In this document: positions 12,420 to 23,749 of the stretch, piece after piece
Numbering within the stretch: position 1 is the first letter of the stretch
Layout of the letters: every line of letters starts with the position of its first letter
Assembly: GCA_904063045.1 (NCBI GenBank)
Contig: CAJFCJ010000040.1
Coordinates: 65,503-129,502, forward strand
Reading direction: 5' to 3'
Length of the DNA stretch: 64,000 nt
Source of the DNA: Dimorphilus gyrociliatus
Lineage: Eukaryota > Annelida > Polychaeta > Dinophilidae
Program-made: the position numbers and the translations under genes
The notes under the pieces: generated by a model
Told to the model about the DNA's origin: nothing
Seen by the model: the letters and a program-made list of their open reading frames with translations, nothing else
Database searches by the model: none

Positions 12420-13170
12420 AGCTTTAATTATTTCACTTTTCAACCAATGCACTCCATTTTGCAATACCTAAATTGGTAGTTTGGTAATTGACAAGTAGAT
12501 AAGGATAACAATCGTTCTTCTTTGCCCTAACCAAAAAATGCACAATTCATTAAAATGTTTCCAATAATAAATTTAATAAGTGGTTACGCTAGATGGCGCC
12601 AGTATAATTTTGTTTTTAATTTAATAATTAATAACATTTAATTCACAAAAAGTATGAATGAAAGTTAAATATATAAGATAGTACTTGACTGATAGGATAT
12701 AAAAACAAATTCTATATCTTTTACAAAATTATTGAATGAGCTTCTGTCCATTATGTCAACAAAGGACTAGGAACAAAGAGAAATTTTCTGCAAGTAATTG
12801 CTACTACCTAAATGCTGACATCATGGAAAGTAAAAGAAACAAAGAAGACAATTACTACGTGGAGTTTTACTGTGTCAATCATTTAAATAATTTCATTGTG
12901 TAAGGTTAGACATTTACTTTGTTAATGGTATTGAGTAGTTAGTAAATTTCAATAATTGGATATTTCTTTATTGATCTTATCAACAAGTACATTATTCTGT
13001 TTTTGTTGATTGAATGAAAAGATACTTTTAATTAATCCTACACTTGTTGTTGTTCTAAAGTGTTTCTTTGTTAAATATTCATAAATATCGTATTTTTCAC
13101 GATAATAGATAATTTTTAATGAATATTATAGAAAAAATACTATTCAGAATGGTAATAACAACTTTGAAAT
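12420..13170. other. Intergenic, nothing assigned
   Basis: AT-rich stretch between the EGF-like exons and the lectin gene. I see no coding potential, RNA gene or repeat shared with the rest of the window. Confidence 0.6.
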
Positions 13171-13173
13171 TGT

Positions 13174-14391
13174 ATGATGGACAATAAAATGAACTTTATT
13201 GTCATTTCAATTTTTTTAATTAATTTTTTCTTTCAAAATATACAAGGTATTGAAAATATTTTCTTTTTTTTTGAAATGTTTACCAGTTTTTCTATTCTAT
13301 TTTATTCATTAATTTAGGAGATGATTGCCCTCATGGTTGGATAAGATATCTAGACAGTTGTATTGGAAAATTTACAGATAATCTGAATTCAGCTCTAATT
13401 TTAAACGCTTTGTGTAGTTTAAAAGGAGGAACTCCAATTAAAATTGATTCTCCAAAGAAGCGCCAGTCGGAAATACTATTTTATAGGCCTAAGGAGAATA
13501 GGAACAATAGGAAACTGTTCCAAAGATTTTACATGGCATGATAGTACACTGTTAAATTTTCATAATTTTGAAAATTCAGCAAATACATTTGTTAATAATC
13601 AAGATTTTGTTGCAATACGTAAAAGTAATGGAATATGGTCAACAGTTACAGATTTTAATTCCGACACTGGATATTTATGTGAAATGAACAAAGGTTTGTT
13701 TTATGAAAAATTATAGATGTTTTTGTTCTTTAAAAAAATATCACTTTAATTTATTCCACTATTTTGAATTATATTTGTCTACCTTATTGGTATTTGGTAG
13801 ACAATTATAGATATACTGGACAGTACAAAGTCAAGTTTATTTCTAGAGATTCTTGTCTTAAAGTATGATTTAATTGTATTTTGATACTAGTCATGAGCAG
13901 CAATTTTAACACTTCTTTCTTCCTATCCATAGCAATGCATAGATGGAACATACGGTATCTGTTCTAGTGTCTCTTGGGATCATGCCAAGGCAAGAGATAA
14001 ATTGTATGCAGATGACTTTCCAAAATTAAAATTCAATAGTTACTTAGAATTTATCAATTTGAAGGTGAATCTGGTACTTGTACAAGGCAAATTGACCTGT
14101 TGATCAACTTCCAGATTCTAGTTTTACAGCTTCAAATTCGGATAGTTCGTCAAAACCTTATGAAGGCAGATGTGGAAATTTTAAGCATGGCAATCATCCA
14201 GGGACATTTTCGTTTAAAATTGTTAATTCAAAACAATGGTTTCAAGTAGATCTTTTAAATCTCTATAATATAACTGGCTATCATATTTTGGGTGGAAAAG
14301 TGAATGCTAAACGTACCTTAGAGCATCATTACATGTTGTATAGTTTAAATTGTTTAGACTTTTCATGGTATCGCCAAAAGGAGAAGCAGTA
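13174..14391 (+). pseudogene. Secreted lectin: CTLD plus galactose-binding-like module, frameshifted
   Basis: Exon 1 (13174-13246) gives a signal peptide (MMDNKMNFIVISIFLI). Exon 2 starts at 13318 and opens a C-type-lectin domain (CPHGWIRYLDSCIG). The frame shifts near 13470-13490, then the second half continues (FIGLRRIG, FTWHDSTLLNFHNF, NGIWSTVTDFNSDTGYLCEMN), matching the WIGL, W-D and yiCE landmarks of CTLDs. Later exons (about 13801-13862, 13933-14070 and 14110-14391) include GRCGNFKHG and KQWFQVDLLNLYNITGYHIL, the pattern of the first strands of an F5/8 or fucolectin domain. Retroelement scraps follow directly, so the 3' end may be lost. The frameshift may be real or a sequence error. 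Confidence 0.65.
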
Positions 14392-14395
14392 GTAA

Positions 14396-14863
14396 CCACA
14401 AAATGCTACAAAACTTAATAGAGTACTTGCAAACATTGGTACTTTAGCATCTTTTATCTTTTAAATCTTTTCTGGATCAGTTTCGATACCATTCTGTGTA
14501 ATTATATGACCAAGAAATTGTACTGATTCTTGTAGAAATGCGCATTTGCTCAGTTTGATTCTAAAGTCTTTTTCTTTGATTCTTTTCATTAATTTTTGAA
14601 AATCTTACTTAATGTACATAAAGAGCTATAGTAAAAGTAAACAAATTAAATCTTTTTTTTTTCATAAAAACTGGTAGATATAAGGAAATCTTCTGGTATA
14701 CTTTGTTGTATTGTAATTGTAGAAATTTCTGACTCTTCACAACAGAAATTGTCCTTTCCAATCATTTACCAATTTGTAAAAGTACTGGTCCAAATACAGT
14801 TTTTCTATAATTCCTTTATATCTATACTCTAAATATCAATATACCACTATTTCTAAGTGTACA
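14396..14863 (-). mobile_element. Gypsy fragments: RT piece and LTR remnant
   Basis: 14396-14605 is the reverse complement of the reverse-transcriptase region of the gypsy element at 58-63 kb (about 61200-61390), with stop codons and indels. 14692-14863 matches the two ends of the gypsy LTR in minus orientation (end motif near 14700, start TGTACACTTAG at 14863) with the middle deleted. Confidence 0.8.
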
Positions 14864-14919
14864 GAAAAAAACTTGTACACATCAGGAATAGATTGTCAAC
14901 AATTGCATTTAACACTTCT

Positions 14920-15240
14920 TTTATACACAAATTTCAAGATTGCTTCATTTGTGATGAAGAATATTTAATCAACATTGCTTTTGTTTGTTATGGAAAGTCA
15001 GGTTGTTTATCTGGAAGTGATGAGAAACATTGTTCACAAATATTTCAACCAATCTTTCAATGCCATTCAGGAGAGGAGATATCTAATCTATTTGTTTGTG
15101 ATCACAAAAATTTCAGAATTTGATCCCTGTAAATTTGATGAGAGATATTGTGCAGATTAAAAGCAGTGTATAATTAAAGAAACATATTTGAATAATGAAA
15201 GACATTGCTTTTATCAAAGTGATGAATTACAGCTCTATGT
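14920..15240 (+). pseudogene. LDLa fragment of a receptor gene
   Basis: Degenerate LDLa modules: CFICDEEYLINIAFVCYG followed by SGCLSGSDEKHC, then FQCHSGEEISNLFVCDH, a frame change near 15110, then DPCKFDERYC, and a further partial unit (KETYLNNERHC, SDE). Spacing resembles the LDLa run of receptors 1 and 2, but no LRR or 7TM follows. It is probably a broken piece of a receptor copy. Confidence 0.6.
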
Positions 15241-15280
15241 AAGTATTAGGAACAATAAAGCACTTAAAATAATGATGTGA

Positions 15281-15376
15281 TTAAATGCCAATCTTGACAA
15301 ATTATAATGATTGTTGAAATAATGAGTCCATAAATTGATCACAAATCATTCTAATTTGTCAAGATTGGCTTTTTTA
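15281..15376. repeat. Long hairpin (inverted repeat, about 28-bp arms)
   Basis: The left arm 15287-15314 starts GCCAATCTTGACAAATTA and is mirrored by 15341-15369 with one mismatch and one indel around a loop of about 26 bases. The pairing continues outward a few bases (ATTAAAT with TTTAAT). Size and shape would suit a small MITE or a precursor hairpin RNA; the sequence alone does not decide. Confidence 0.75.
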
Positions 15377-15857
15377 ATATTTCCATGCAATCATAATCTG
15401 GTGTATATGTGCATGGCAGTAGACATTTGATTTTTGGACAACAGCACAAATACAGCTAATATGAGATTGATTACTCATATCAGTCTTCTGAAAAGACTTA
15501 TGATAAGCCCATTGTTATCTCTTACTAATATAGCTAATATATTTTACATATAGCTGCCATGGATTTGGACTAAAGTTGGAGATTGTTAACAAATAAGTAA
15601 TACATTTAAATAATATATTTATGTTTAATGAATATCAACTTTACACTAATCAAAGAGTTTTTTATTCTCCTGAACTCAAATCAAATTAAGAACTCCCTTT
15701 TTCTCTAAATATCATTATTTTTCTCAGATAAATTCAACTCATATTTATTTTGACTTTTATCAAAAGAATTCTCAAAAATAGATAGAAATCTCACAAAAGC
15801 TCCAACTTTTGAATAAAATCCGCTGTAACTACAAAAAACTACTGTCAATTCAAATGT

Positions 15858-16502
15858 ATGAGATTTTCTCTCTTCATTTAGGTGTTTTGTTTTATTTCAG
15901 CTGTATCAACAGATGTTTGTTCAAATGTTGCTGATAAAATTTTGAATTGGATTGAGCATGATATGTCTTACACAATGACTGAAAGCCAATATTCATATAC
16001 AAAGTCTGAATTTTCAAGAAATCCTGCTTACAAAATTTTTAAAAACAGTTACAAACTTACAAAAGTTGTTTGTATGCTTTTAGATTCTCAAACATTGACA
16101 GAATGGAGTGATAATTTAATAGAAATGTTTCCCATTACAATGTCTGGTTTTCAATTATCCTATGTAATTGCAAGTGAATATGCTAATGTCAAACCATATC
16201 TGGATCATGACAACCTTTACATAATGACTACACAGTTGGAGGAGATATTGATATATACTCGTGAAAATATTATCACTAGTAATGTAACAACCAAAGCAGA
16301 ATTTATCAAGAAATATACTGAATTAGTCAATCAAATGTCTGCAAAATATGGTTCTAATTGGTTTATTAATAACACAGCTTTCTTATTCTATTCCCATATC
16401 TTTCAATCACAAAAATTATGGAGATTATCAGACAGTAGTAAAGGAGCTATTGCAATAATAACAGGTATAATAATAGGACATTTTGAGTTGGTGATAGAAT
16501 AA
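15858..16502 (+). CDS. Secreted protein of unknown family, stop in the signal peptide
   Basis: The open frame 15882-16502 encodes about 206 residues (VSTDVCSNVADKIL ... FELVIE) with no recognisable domain: mostly helical-looking, two Cys (DVC and VVCML) and a hydrophobic stretch near the C-terminus (GAIAIITGIIIGHF). In the same frame upstream, ATG 15858 gives MRFSLFI, then TAG at 15879, then VFCFISA, which together have the shape of a signal peptide interrupted by one stop. So it may be a secreted protein with a sequence error or nonsense mutation, or have a different first exon joined at the TTTCAG near 15900. Confidence 0.5.
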
Positions 16503-16640
16503 TAGCATCTAATATGTTTTCTTTTACATAATCAGCATACTGAGTCTCCTTAGTTGGTCCACTTTCTGATATTTATTTTTAAAAAATTAACCTTAAACGT
16601 TATAGATTACCTAATTAGAAATAGAAATAATTTATCTTAC

Positions 16641-16848
16641 CTTGATACAGAGCAACTAGAAATTGATCACTTGAAGGAAAATCTGAAAAAGTCATTGCTA
16701 CAAATCGAAAACCACTGCCAGTCTCATCTATAGGAAAGGTTTGCACTAAATTTTTGTTTGCTGAGAAGATACTCATTCTAACATTTGAAAATGGAATAAG
16801 AAAAGCCATATATTCAACTTTTGTCAGTTGCAAGTCAATTTCATTCAT
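16641..16848 (-). CDS. Isolated first exon, beta-propeller-like (partial)
   Basis: Starts MNEIDLQLTKVEYMAF and ends at a good donor (AAG then GTAAGAT) at 16641. The sequence VAMTFSDFPSSDQFLVALYQG has a rhythm like the first blades of WD40 proteins such as IFT172, but this is weak. I found no matching downstream exons on the minus strand, so the rest is lost or beyond recognition. Confidence 0.35.
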
Positions 16849-17199
16849 TGTAATTTTAGCTTATATAAATTGTATAATTATTGTAGAAGACAATAAATAT
16901 TTCAAAATCATTCTTTCAAGTTCAAACAAACACTTAACAAAAACTAAATCTCATAACAGTCTGCTTAACACTTTTATATGCAATATTTTTCATGTTCTCA
17001 TGACTGCTGTAAGAAAAGATTTCACTGAATTAAACAAAAGAAAATGTCACTGTATATCTCTCACATTGAAAACTATACATCAAAACTATACCATCACCAT
17101 AATCATTTCAATAGCTATACAAAAAATATCTTTAAGGTTTTTATTCAAAATGATCTTTGAAGCTTTTCAAATTTTGAATAATAGTAAATTCAAATAAAT

Positions 17200-17318
17200 T
17201 CAAAGTTTTACCAGTACTTCCATCTGGAATTTGGTTTAGGCATGTTTGTATTATTGGTAATTGTTTTGTCCAATCTGTCAATTGTTCCAAAACTACATGT
17301 TTATACAGTGCTCTACAG
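17200..17318 (-). mobile_element. Gypsy integrase fragment
   Basis: Reverse complement of the region after the integrase catalytic core of the 58-63 kb element (YKHVVLEQLTDWTKQLP, LNQIPDGSTGKT). It ends abruptly at about 17318, where a different retroelement begins in the opposite direction. Confidence 0.85.
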
Positions 17319-17324
17319 AAAGAA

Positions 17325-17872
17325 CTATTATGTACATAGGCACACACATTCAAGCAACTGCTTATAGGAGTCAGAGTAATAGATTAATTAAGCAAAGGAA
17401 CAGAGAATTGAAAAAAGAGATCAACAAATTAGTGTTGGAAGAAGACCAACGTAACTGGGTTACAAACCTACAATTGATTCAAGCATTCTTAAATCAATCA
17501 CCAGTAGAAATCACTGTAATACCTCCACAAGAACTTCCCTTTGATACCAGCAGTAGAACACTAATTGATGTAACCATTCACACGCCTGCCCCTGAATCAA
17601 GCATAATATTTGTATTCAATCAACAGCAACAATTAAAACAACTAAGAGCAAGAGCATTCAGCAATACTGAATTAATATTAGACAGAGTTGAACAGGTTTA
17701 CAGAGAAGGGGACAAAACCATAAAAGGTCAAATATTTAGAGAAAATATTATGTCTGAAATATATATTTTATATAGTGGTGGACTAAAAAACCTGGACACT
17801 GAAAATTTTGATAGGCCACTTTTTAAATCACCCCAAAAACATGTTTTTTTGTTTGAAGTTGGTTTTTTTTAG
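17325..17872 (+). mobile_element. Integrase C-terminal fragment of a second LTR retroelement
   Basis: ATAYRSQSNRLIKQRNREL is an integrase segment (the Glu of the DDE triad is replaced: LIKQRN rather than the usual VERxN). NWVTNLQLIQAFLNQSP and IPPQELPF follow, as in integrase C-terminal parts. The sequence differs clearly from the main gypsy family here. The last 60 residues look non-homologous. Confidence 0.7.
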
Positions 17873-18263
17873 GCAATTTACATTATTGATAAAGGGTTAT
17901 ATTTATGTAATATTGAAAAAAAAACAAAATTATTGTATTTGTGAATATTAATAGGAAAAATGTTTTTACTAATTTAATTAATTTTTTCTTTATTTGGCCA
18001 AGAGACATATTAACTGTCCATTTTATTTCTGTTTTTGGATTCAAATTGACAAAGGAGGAATACATCCGAAATATAGTGAGATTAGGTGTGAGATTTTTTA
18101 GTGGACACACTGCAGTCCAGATTCTCTTCACTATTATGGAGAGTTTGGATTTGGGTTGTGTTGAAGATACAGTGAACAGCTTAGGCTAAGAACTACTACT
18201 TTAGATAATAGCTCCTAAGCAGCCACACAGACCCTCAACCAAACAACCTTTCAGTGTTAGTGC

Positions 18264-19252
18264 AATTGGGGCTTGTCAGTCTATACTGGATTAGCAAACC
18301 CTAACCCCAAGACCTAACCCTGACCTGACAAAGGTTGGTAATAGTAGAACACTTACATCCTTTAACAAATACCTAAACACAAATCATAATGAGGTTAATA
18401 CTGCTCAATACATTTTCAATACTACTATTCTGTAGAAGAATAAATGATATAAATGTATTGTGTACAGTTTTGAAGAGTAGTCAGCCTGTCTTTATAACTA
18501 ATTTAAAATAATTCTGTTGGTACTGGTTTTAAATTCAAATTTATTTTCAAAATTCAATAAAAACTTGTTTTAGTAAGAGGTTTACAAACAATTGTTATTT
18601 TAATCTAATAAAGAATTATTTGCTTTCAAGACAATTAGACACACATCGCTCATGGCTATAGGGATAGTCTATCAAATCCCTGCATTTATTGGAACAAGCC
18701 ATTGCCTGTAAACAAAGTATAAATAGCATGTTGTTTATAACTTATACAACTTACTTTCTTCCAATCAGCCAAGAAATCTTAGTTAGAACTGTGTTATCTT
18801 TCACAATCATGTTTTCCAATTCCTGTCTCTTTTCTATTTCTTTCAAAATTGATCTCAAATTGCTTTCAAATAATGGTAATGAAAAAGTATGGAGTGAAAG
18901 GCAAACAAGCAAACAGACTATTAAAAGTTTTTTGTCCATTTTATCAGAATACAAAATTGTAAATTTCCTTCTAAGCAAAGACCAGGATTGAAATAGCTTT
19001 ATATTTTCTGCAACCTTCAATACTAAAAGCACATTTGAAAAAAAACAAGTTATCAACTAGTCTTAAACTACTTTTTCTTCTACAGAATAGTAGTATTGAA
19101 AATGTATTGAGCAGTATTAACCTCATTATGATTTGTGTTTAGGTATTTGTTAAAGGATGTAAGTGTTCTACTATTACCAACCTTTGTCAGGTCAGGGTTA
19201 GGTCTTGGGGTTAGGGTTTGCCAATCCAGTATAGACTGACAAGCCCCCAATT
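18264..19252. mobile_element. Inverted-repeat (foldback-like) element, 989 bp
   Basis: 18264-18440 and 19075-19252 are near-perfect reverse complements (about 177 bp; outer end AATTGGGGCTTGTCAGTC, inner end near CTGTAGAAGAA). The arms contain telomere-like CCCTAACC units. The 634-bp spacer carries a small secreted-peptide gene on the minus strand. I see no transposase and no clear target duplication. It could be a non-autonomous transposon or a local inverted duplication. Confidence 0.85.
18616..18939 (-). CDS. Small secreted peptide precursor (two exons)
   Basis: Exon 1 (18939-18755) encodes a textbook signal peptide (MDKKLLIVCLLVCLSLHTFS), a helical Glu/Lys-rich spacer and an end of IGRK. 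A 49-base GT/AG intron follows, with exon 2 starting at 18705. Splicing at these borders gives a short tail (QWLVPINAGI, stop). In another frame, exon 2 instead encodes a peptide with C-x3-C-x12-C-x3-C that stops at 18616 and would sit directly after the basic GRK site, as mature peptides do. One base decides between the two. It lies wholly inside the inverted-repeat element. The function is unknown. Confidence 0.5.
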
Positions 19253-19639
19253 ACCATGTATGTAACTGCCAGTGACTGTTTACTTTTTATGATATTCGTC
19301 CTCACATTCTACACCAATTAGAGGGTAATCTATCAAGTAACCGCAGGTATAATAGTCAATTAGCTACCTCTCAACACATGTAACATAGGAAGACCTAGAT
19401 TCAATTCTATGTTCCTTCCTATGTACATATGTAGCCCATCCTAATTTCATGATGCAGCCCAGAGCCATATTCATTACTGCACCATGAAATTCCACTGAAT
19501 CTAAGGCAAGGGGTGATTTCACCTCCAATTTGGACTTGGAATATTTTTGAAAAAATGTTTATTCCTGCTACAGGTATTATTCACCTGTTGAAATTTTTCT
19601 AAGTCCAATACCTAACAATATCACAACAATATCACAAAT

Positions 19640-22600
19640 TACTTGAACTGATTTTAGTTTTGTGCATGTGTTGAGTGTTGTTAGATCACCCAGCCAGGTG
19701 CTATGAGTTGCTTGTGTTGGATCCAGTATTGTTGGAAGTTGAGGTACCAAGGTGTAAGTAAAGCAACCATCTTATTTCTCATAATGAACTCCTTGCATAA
19801 AAGTTGAGATATTTGTTTGAATACAGTTTGTAGATTTTGGAAATTCTTGTTAATATTATTAAGTAAGAGAGATGTTCTAACAGCATTATCAATGTCCAAT
19901 TTATGGTATTTTGGTGGTGTTTCCATTGTGTGTTTATCTATATATTATTTGGGAACAACAGGAATACATTGCAAGAGTGTGAATTTTCCATTTGCTTTCA
20001 TTACTTCAAATTGATTGCCTGTTGGACTTTCATACCAAACATTTAATTTTGGTAATGGGTTGAAAGTGATTTCTTTGTGTTTCAATTTGAATTCTTTTAG
20101 TCTGATTCTTACTGTAGGTTTTAATTTGGAATTATTCAGCATTGTCAGAATGTAATTGTTATCAATATCCCAAATGTCTGGCGAAATAATTTCATTCAAA
20201 ATATATGTTTTTACTAATGTATTTTGTTGTATTGTAATTGTACAAATATCTCGTTCGCCACAACAGTATTGGTCCTGTTCAATCATTGGTCAACTCACCA
20301 AAGTACTGGTCCAAATAGAACCTTTGAAGTTTGTCCACAAAGTAGCCTCAATAAATGTAATTTAGGTAGAAATTAATCAACAAAATGCCAGTTCATCATC
20401 CAAAGAATATGTATTGAGTAAATGAGTTTCTAGTTCTAAACAAGTAAGCTTAAACAGCTAGCTAACAGTTGAAGAACTGAACTGCCAAGCTGGGAAATGT
20501 ATTTCCTTTTATACATTTACCAAAGCTTGGGTTCAATTTGTCAAAAGAGTAAAATAAAAAGTGAAATGCAACAAAAACATTAAAGATTGTTATAATTCCT
20601 ACAAAATAGAGGTTATTCTACAATTTCTTTAAACCTAAAGTCTAAATATCAATATGTTATTATATCTAAGTGTACAACTAATGATATTGATTGGGTTCTT
20701 AGCAACATGTGATACTTTCTATCACCTTCTCTACACTAATCATTATAAGTTACAATATTTTCTTTATCTGTTTCATTTGCATTTCTCAGAAGTTATTTCT
20801 TTTTTCCTGTGTAATTTTCCAATCTTGTTGCCTCAATATTAAAAATAACTTGAAATTTTTGGTTTATTAGCATTTTCCTGACTGCATAGTTTGACTCTTG
20901 AAGATCTGTTCTAAATACATCCATTGCTTTTTGTGGAACTAATACTCTTGTTCCTGGTCCTCCATATCCTCTTATGTATCTGTCTTGATATGGAAGATCC
21001 ATAATTGCATAATTTGGGCTTGAAAAGTATCCTCCTAGCTTAATGCATTCTATATTTTTTGCCACAGCTTTCCAAGGTGAGGTATGGCCAAGAAGGTGTT
21101 GTCCTTTCTTTGGATTAAATATAATAATTGAGTCCAGTGTTCTACAGAATTTATGTTTTATAGAACAGTCTTCCATATATTCCAAATTTGTAGTTATTTT
21201 ATCTCGGCTGGGCTGCCAATAAGCTTTACCAATTTGTAATATTGTTGTGAATTCTTCAACAACTGTTGTTCTTGGTCATTTGTAATATGGTCCCTTGTTT
21301 TCATCAAACACCAGAAGTTTTCCTTTCTGAAGAAGTTTTTGTCCCTTAAGAGTTTTCTCAGAATAAAGCATTCTTCTACATAGTTTTTCAGTTAAGCTAA
21401 GTGTTTGTTTTTCAATTCTGTGCTTTTTTGCCCCAAAGAAGTAATATGTATAAAAGTTGATTCTTCTTTTCGCCATACACTTAACTGCTTGAATTGCTAA
21501 ATTGTCAGCATTAATTTCATACACATTAGCCATAATTTTGATCATTTGTTTGGTTTCAAAGGTACAAATGGGTTCATCTGCTAAATCAAATGATTGATGT
21601 ACTTGTTGTCCTTGGCAAAACAGTACTGCTAGTAGCATTCTTACAGTTATGTTTGCTTTTGTTATGGATACATTTGCTTGAACCAAGTTTAAAGAACAGA
21701 TTACTAGCAAAGTGTAGATTATAGATCCTCTGATAGGAAGTGTTTGACCAGATCTTTGTTGCTTTTCTACTTTAATTGCATTAACTGCTATAGGTTGTTT
21801 GTTAGCTAGTCTTAATCTACTGGCATGATAGAATTTCCTTTTATCTGCCAATATTTCCAATTCCTATAAACATTTTGTAGTATCAGTAGCAGTTTCCAGG
21901 TATGGTCCATTCCATTTGCTTGTATTTATTCTGTTCATTCCTTGACCAATGTATTCATTTCTTATGTGTACCCAGTTATCCACTTTGTAAATTAGTGGTT
22001 TTCTGGTAATTGTTTTATTGACTCTATCTCTATATTTCTTCTTTGGTCTGTGAGAATTTCTTCTGGAATACCAAACATTGGGAAATAATTAAAAAACAAA
22101 TGTTTTGAGATTTCCTCAGCTGCTTGAGTTTTTAGAGGAAAAACATTGGTAAATCTTGACATGTGATCTATAATGACAAGCATGTACTTGTAAGAATCAT
22201 GTCCAGTAAGAGGTCCCATTATGTCCATGGCAATTCTTTGCATTGGTAGAGTTGGATGAGGTGTTTCAACCAACAAATGTTTGTTACTTGGTGCACATAA
22301 CTGTTTACAAAATTAACAATTTTTTATGTGATCTTTAACTGTTTTCTTTAGCTTAGGATGCCAAAATGCTTGTTCCAAAGTATGAATAGTTATATCAACA
22401 CCATAGGGTTAAAATAGTTGGTGTTGGTGAATTTGTCCAAGTAGGTTAGTTAAAGTTGAGAAAGGAATTACAAGTAGTGGTTGACAACCATTTAGATACC
22501 ATATTAAGTCATCTTTCACGAACATCCCTTAAATGTAATTTTTATATTCATTCAATGAGTCATCCTCAATATTTTCTCCTTCCAATTTATCTACTGCTTT

Positions 22601-23142
22601 CATTAATGGAGTGTCTAGTAATTGTTCTTTATAAAAGTTTATTTCAACTGGTGCAACTTTTAGTTTCATTATTTGAGCTTGATGTTCTTTTAATTCTTCA
22701 TCAAAATCATTATCTAAATTATCATTCAAATAATCATCCAATTCTTCTAAATCTTCAGTGTCAATATAAAAACATTTAAGCATATCCTTTCTTTCTGCTA
22801 ATTGGGGAACTGTATTGCCATTTTGTTTCTCTTCATTTAACCTCTCCTTAAGTAAATTTTGAAAATCAATTACTTCATTAGTTTCTCCAATTTTTGATAT
22901 TTTGAATTTTTGTTACTTCTTCCTGGTATGTAAATTATTTCAAAATCCATATCCATAAGTGCCATAACCCATTTAACAGTACTTGAATTTAATTTGTTTT
23001 GTACAAATGTTTGACCCAAATTTTTGTGATCAGTATAAAGAAAAAATTTCTTATAATGCAAGTAATGGGAGAATTTTTGAACTGCCCAATAGACAGCAAA
23101 AGCTTCTTTTTGGTAGGCTGCATATCTTAGTTGTGTGTTAAT
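19640..23142 (-). mobile_element. Degenerate Ty3/gypsy copy with env, minus strand
   Basis: Reading the minus strand from 23142: RNase H (RYAAYQKEAFAVYW), the acidic linker, the integrase core (MDIMGPLTGHDSYKYMLV, then a broken catalytic region), the integrase tail, and env with a signal-like start (IRGSIIYTLLVIC) followed by middle env segments (21185-20793) and later env segments (20217-19681). Many stops and frameshifts; a solo LTR is inserted at 20218-20676. The 5' half of pol is missing because an LTR piece abuts at 23143. Env homology is to the copies at 53-54 kb and 63.5-64 kb. Confidence 0.85.
20218..20676 (-). mobile_element. Solo LTR nested in env, target duplication ACTAA
   Basis: The minus-strand LTR begins TGTACACTTAG at 20676 and ends AAATACA at 20218. 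It includes a TATA-like ATGTATAAAAGG and the conserved 3' part with ATTGTAATTG. Both flanks carry ACTAA (20213-20217 and 20677-20681). Removing the LTR and one ACTAA restores a sequence collinear with the env copy near 53120. Confidence 0.9.
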
Positions 23143-23663
23143 GTACACTTACACATAATGACATATTGATATTTAGACTTTAGGTATAAATCAACTTTAG
23201 AATAACTTCTGTTTCATGGGAATTATAATGGTGGAACTTTATAAAGTCTTTTATTTTGTAGAATAAGATTCTAGAACTTTAGAAAGAACTCTATTTCATA
23301 GGAAATAGATTCTTTGCCCATGTTAGATGGAGCCACTATGCATTTAACAAAGGAACAAAGAACACAGAAAAGATGCATGTCAAATTTGTTACATTTTAGG
23401 CAATACCAGATGCTACCTAAGCAGGCCTGTGCTGCAGTGGCACATGTTGGCCATGTGGTGTTCATCTCATCATTGTATTCTATATGTGTGATATAATAGT
23501 CTTTCATATTTTTGTTACTTGTCGATTATGAGACTGCTATATTTTGCCCTCCTAATCCTTTGACCAATTGTACCCAAGCTTTGGGAAATGTATAAAAGGA
23601 AATACATTTCCCAGCTTGTCAGTTCAGTTCTGTAACCATTAGCTGGCTGTTTAAACTTACTCC
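23143..23663 (+). mobile_element. Gypsy LTR, 3' truncated
   Basis: Begins TGTACACTTAC and matches the 55521-56259 LTR through the conserved CAAAGAAC, GGCCTGT and TGTATAAAAGG landmarks. It ends near 23663 inside the R/U5 part. It cuts the RNase H region of the minus-strand gypsy copy and lies directly upstream of the protease gene. Confidence 0.85.
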
Positions 23664-23749
23664 AAAATCAGCAATCGTAAATCTGAGATTTTTGGAAAAT
23701 ATAAGATAGTAATTATAGACTTTGTGGTTAATTTATTCAGCTTATGAGA

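Noticed and set aside
17941-18189. 82-codon frame (LTKEEYIRNIVRLG)
   Set aside because: Overlaps an opposite frame of equal length, no signal peptide, no homologue recognised and no splice evidence; left unannotated.
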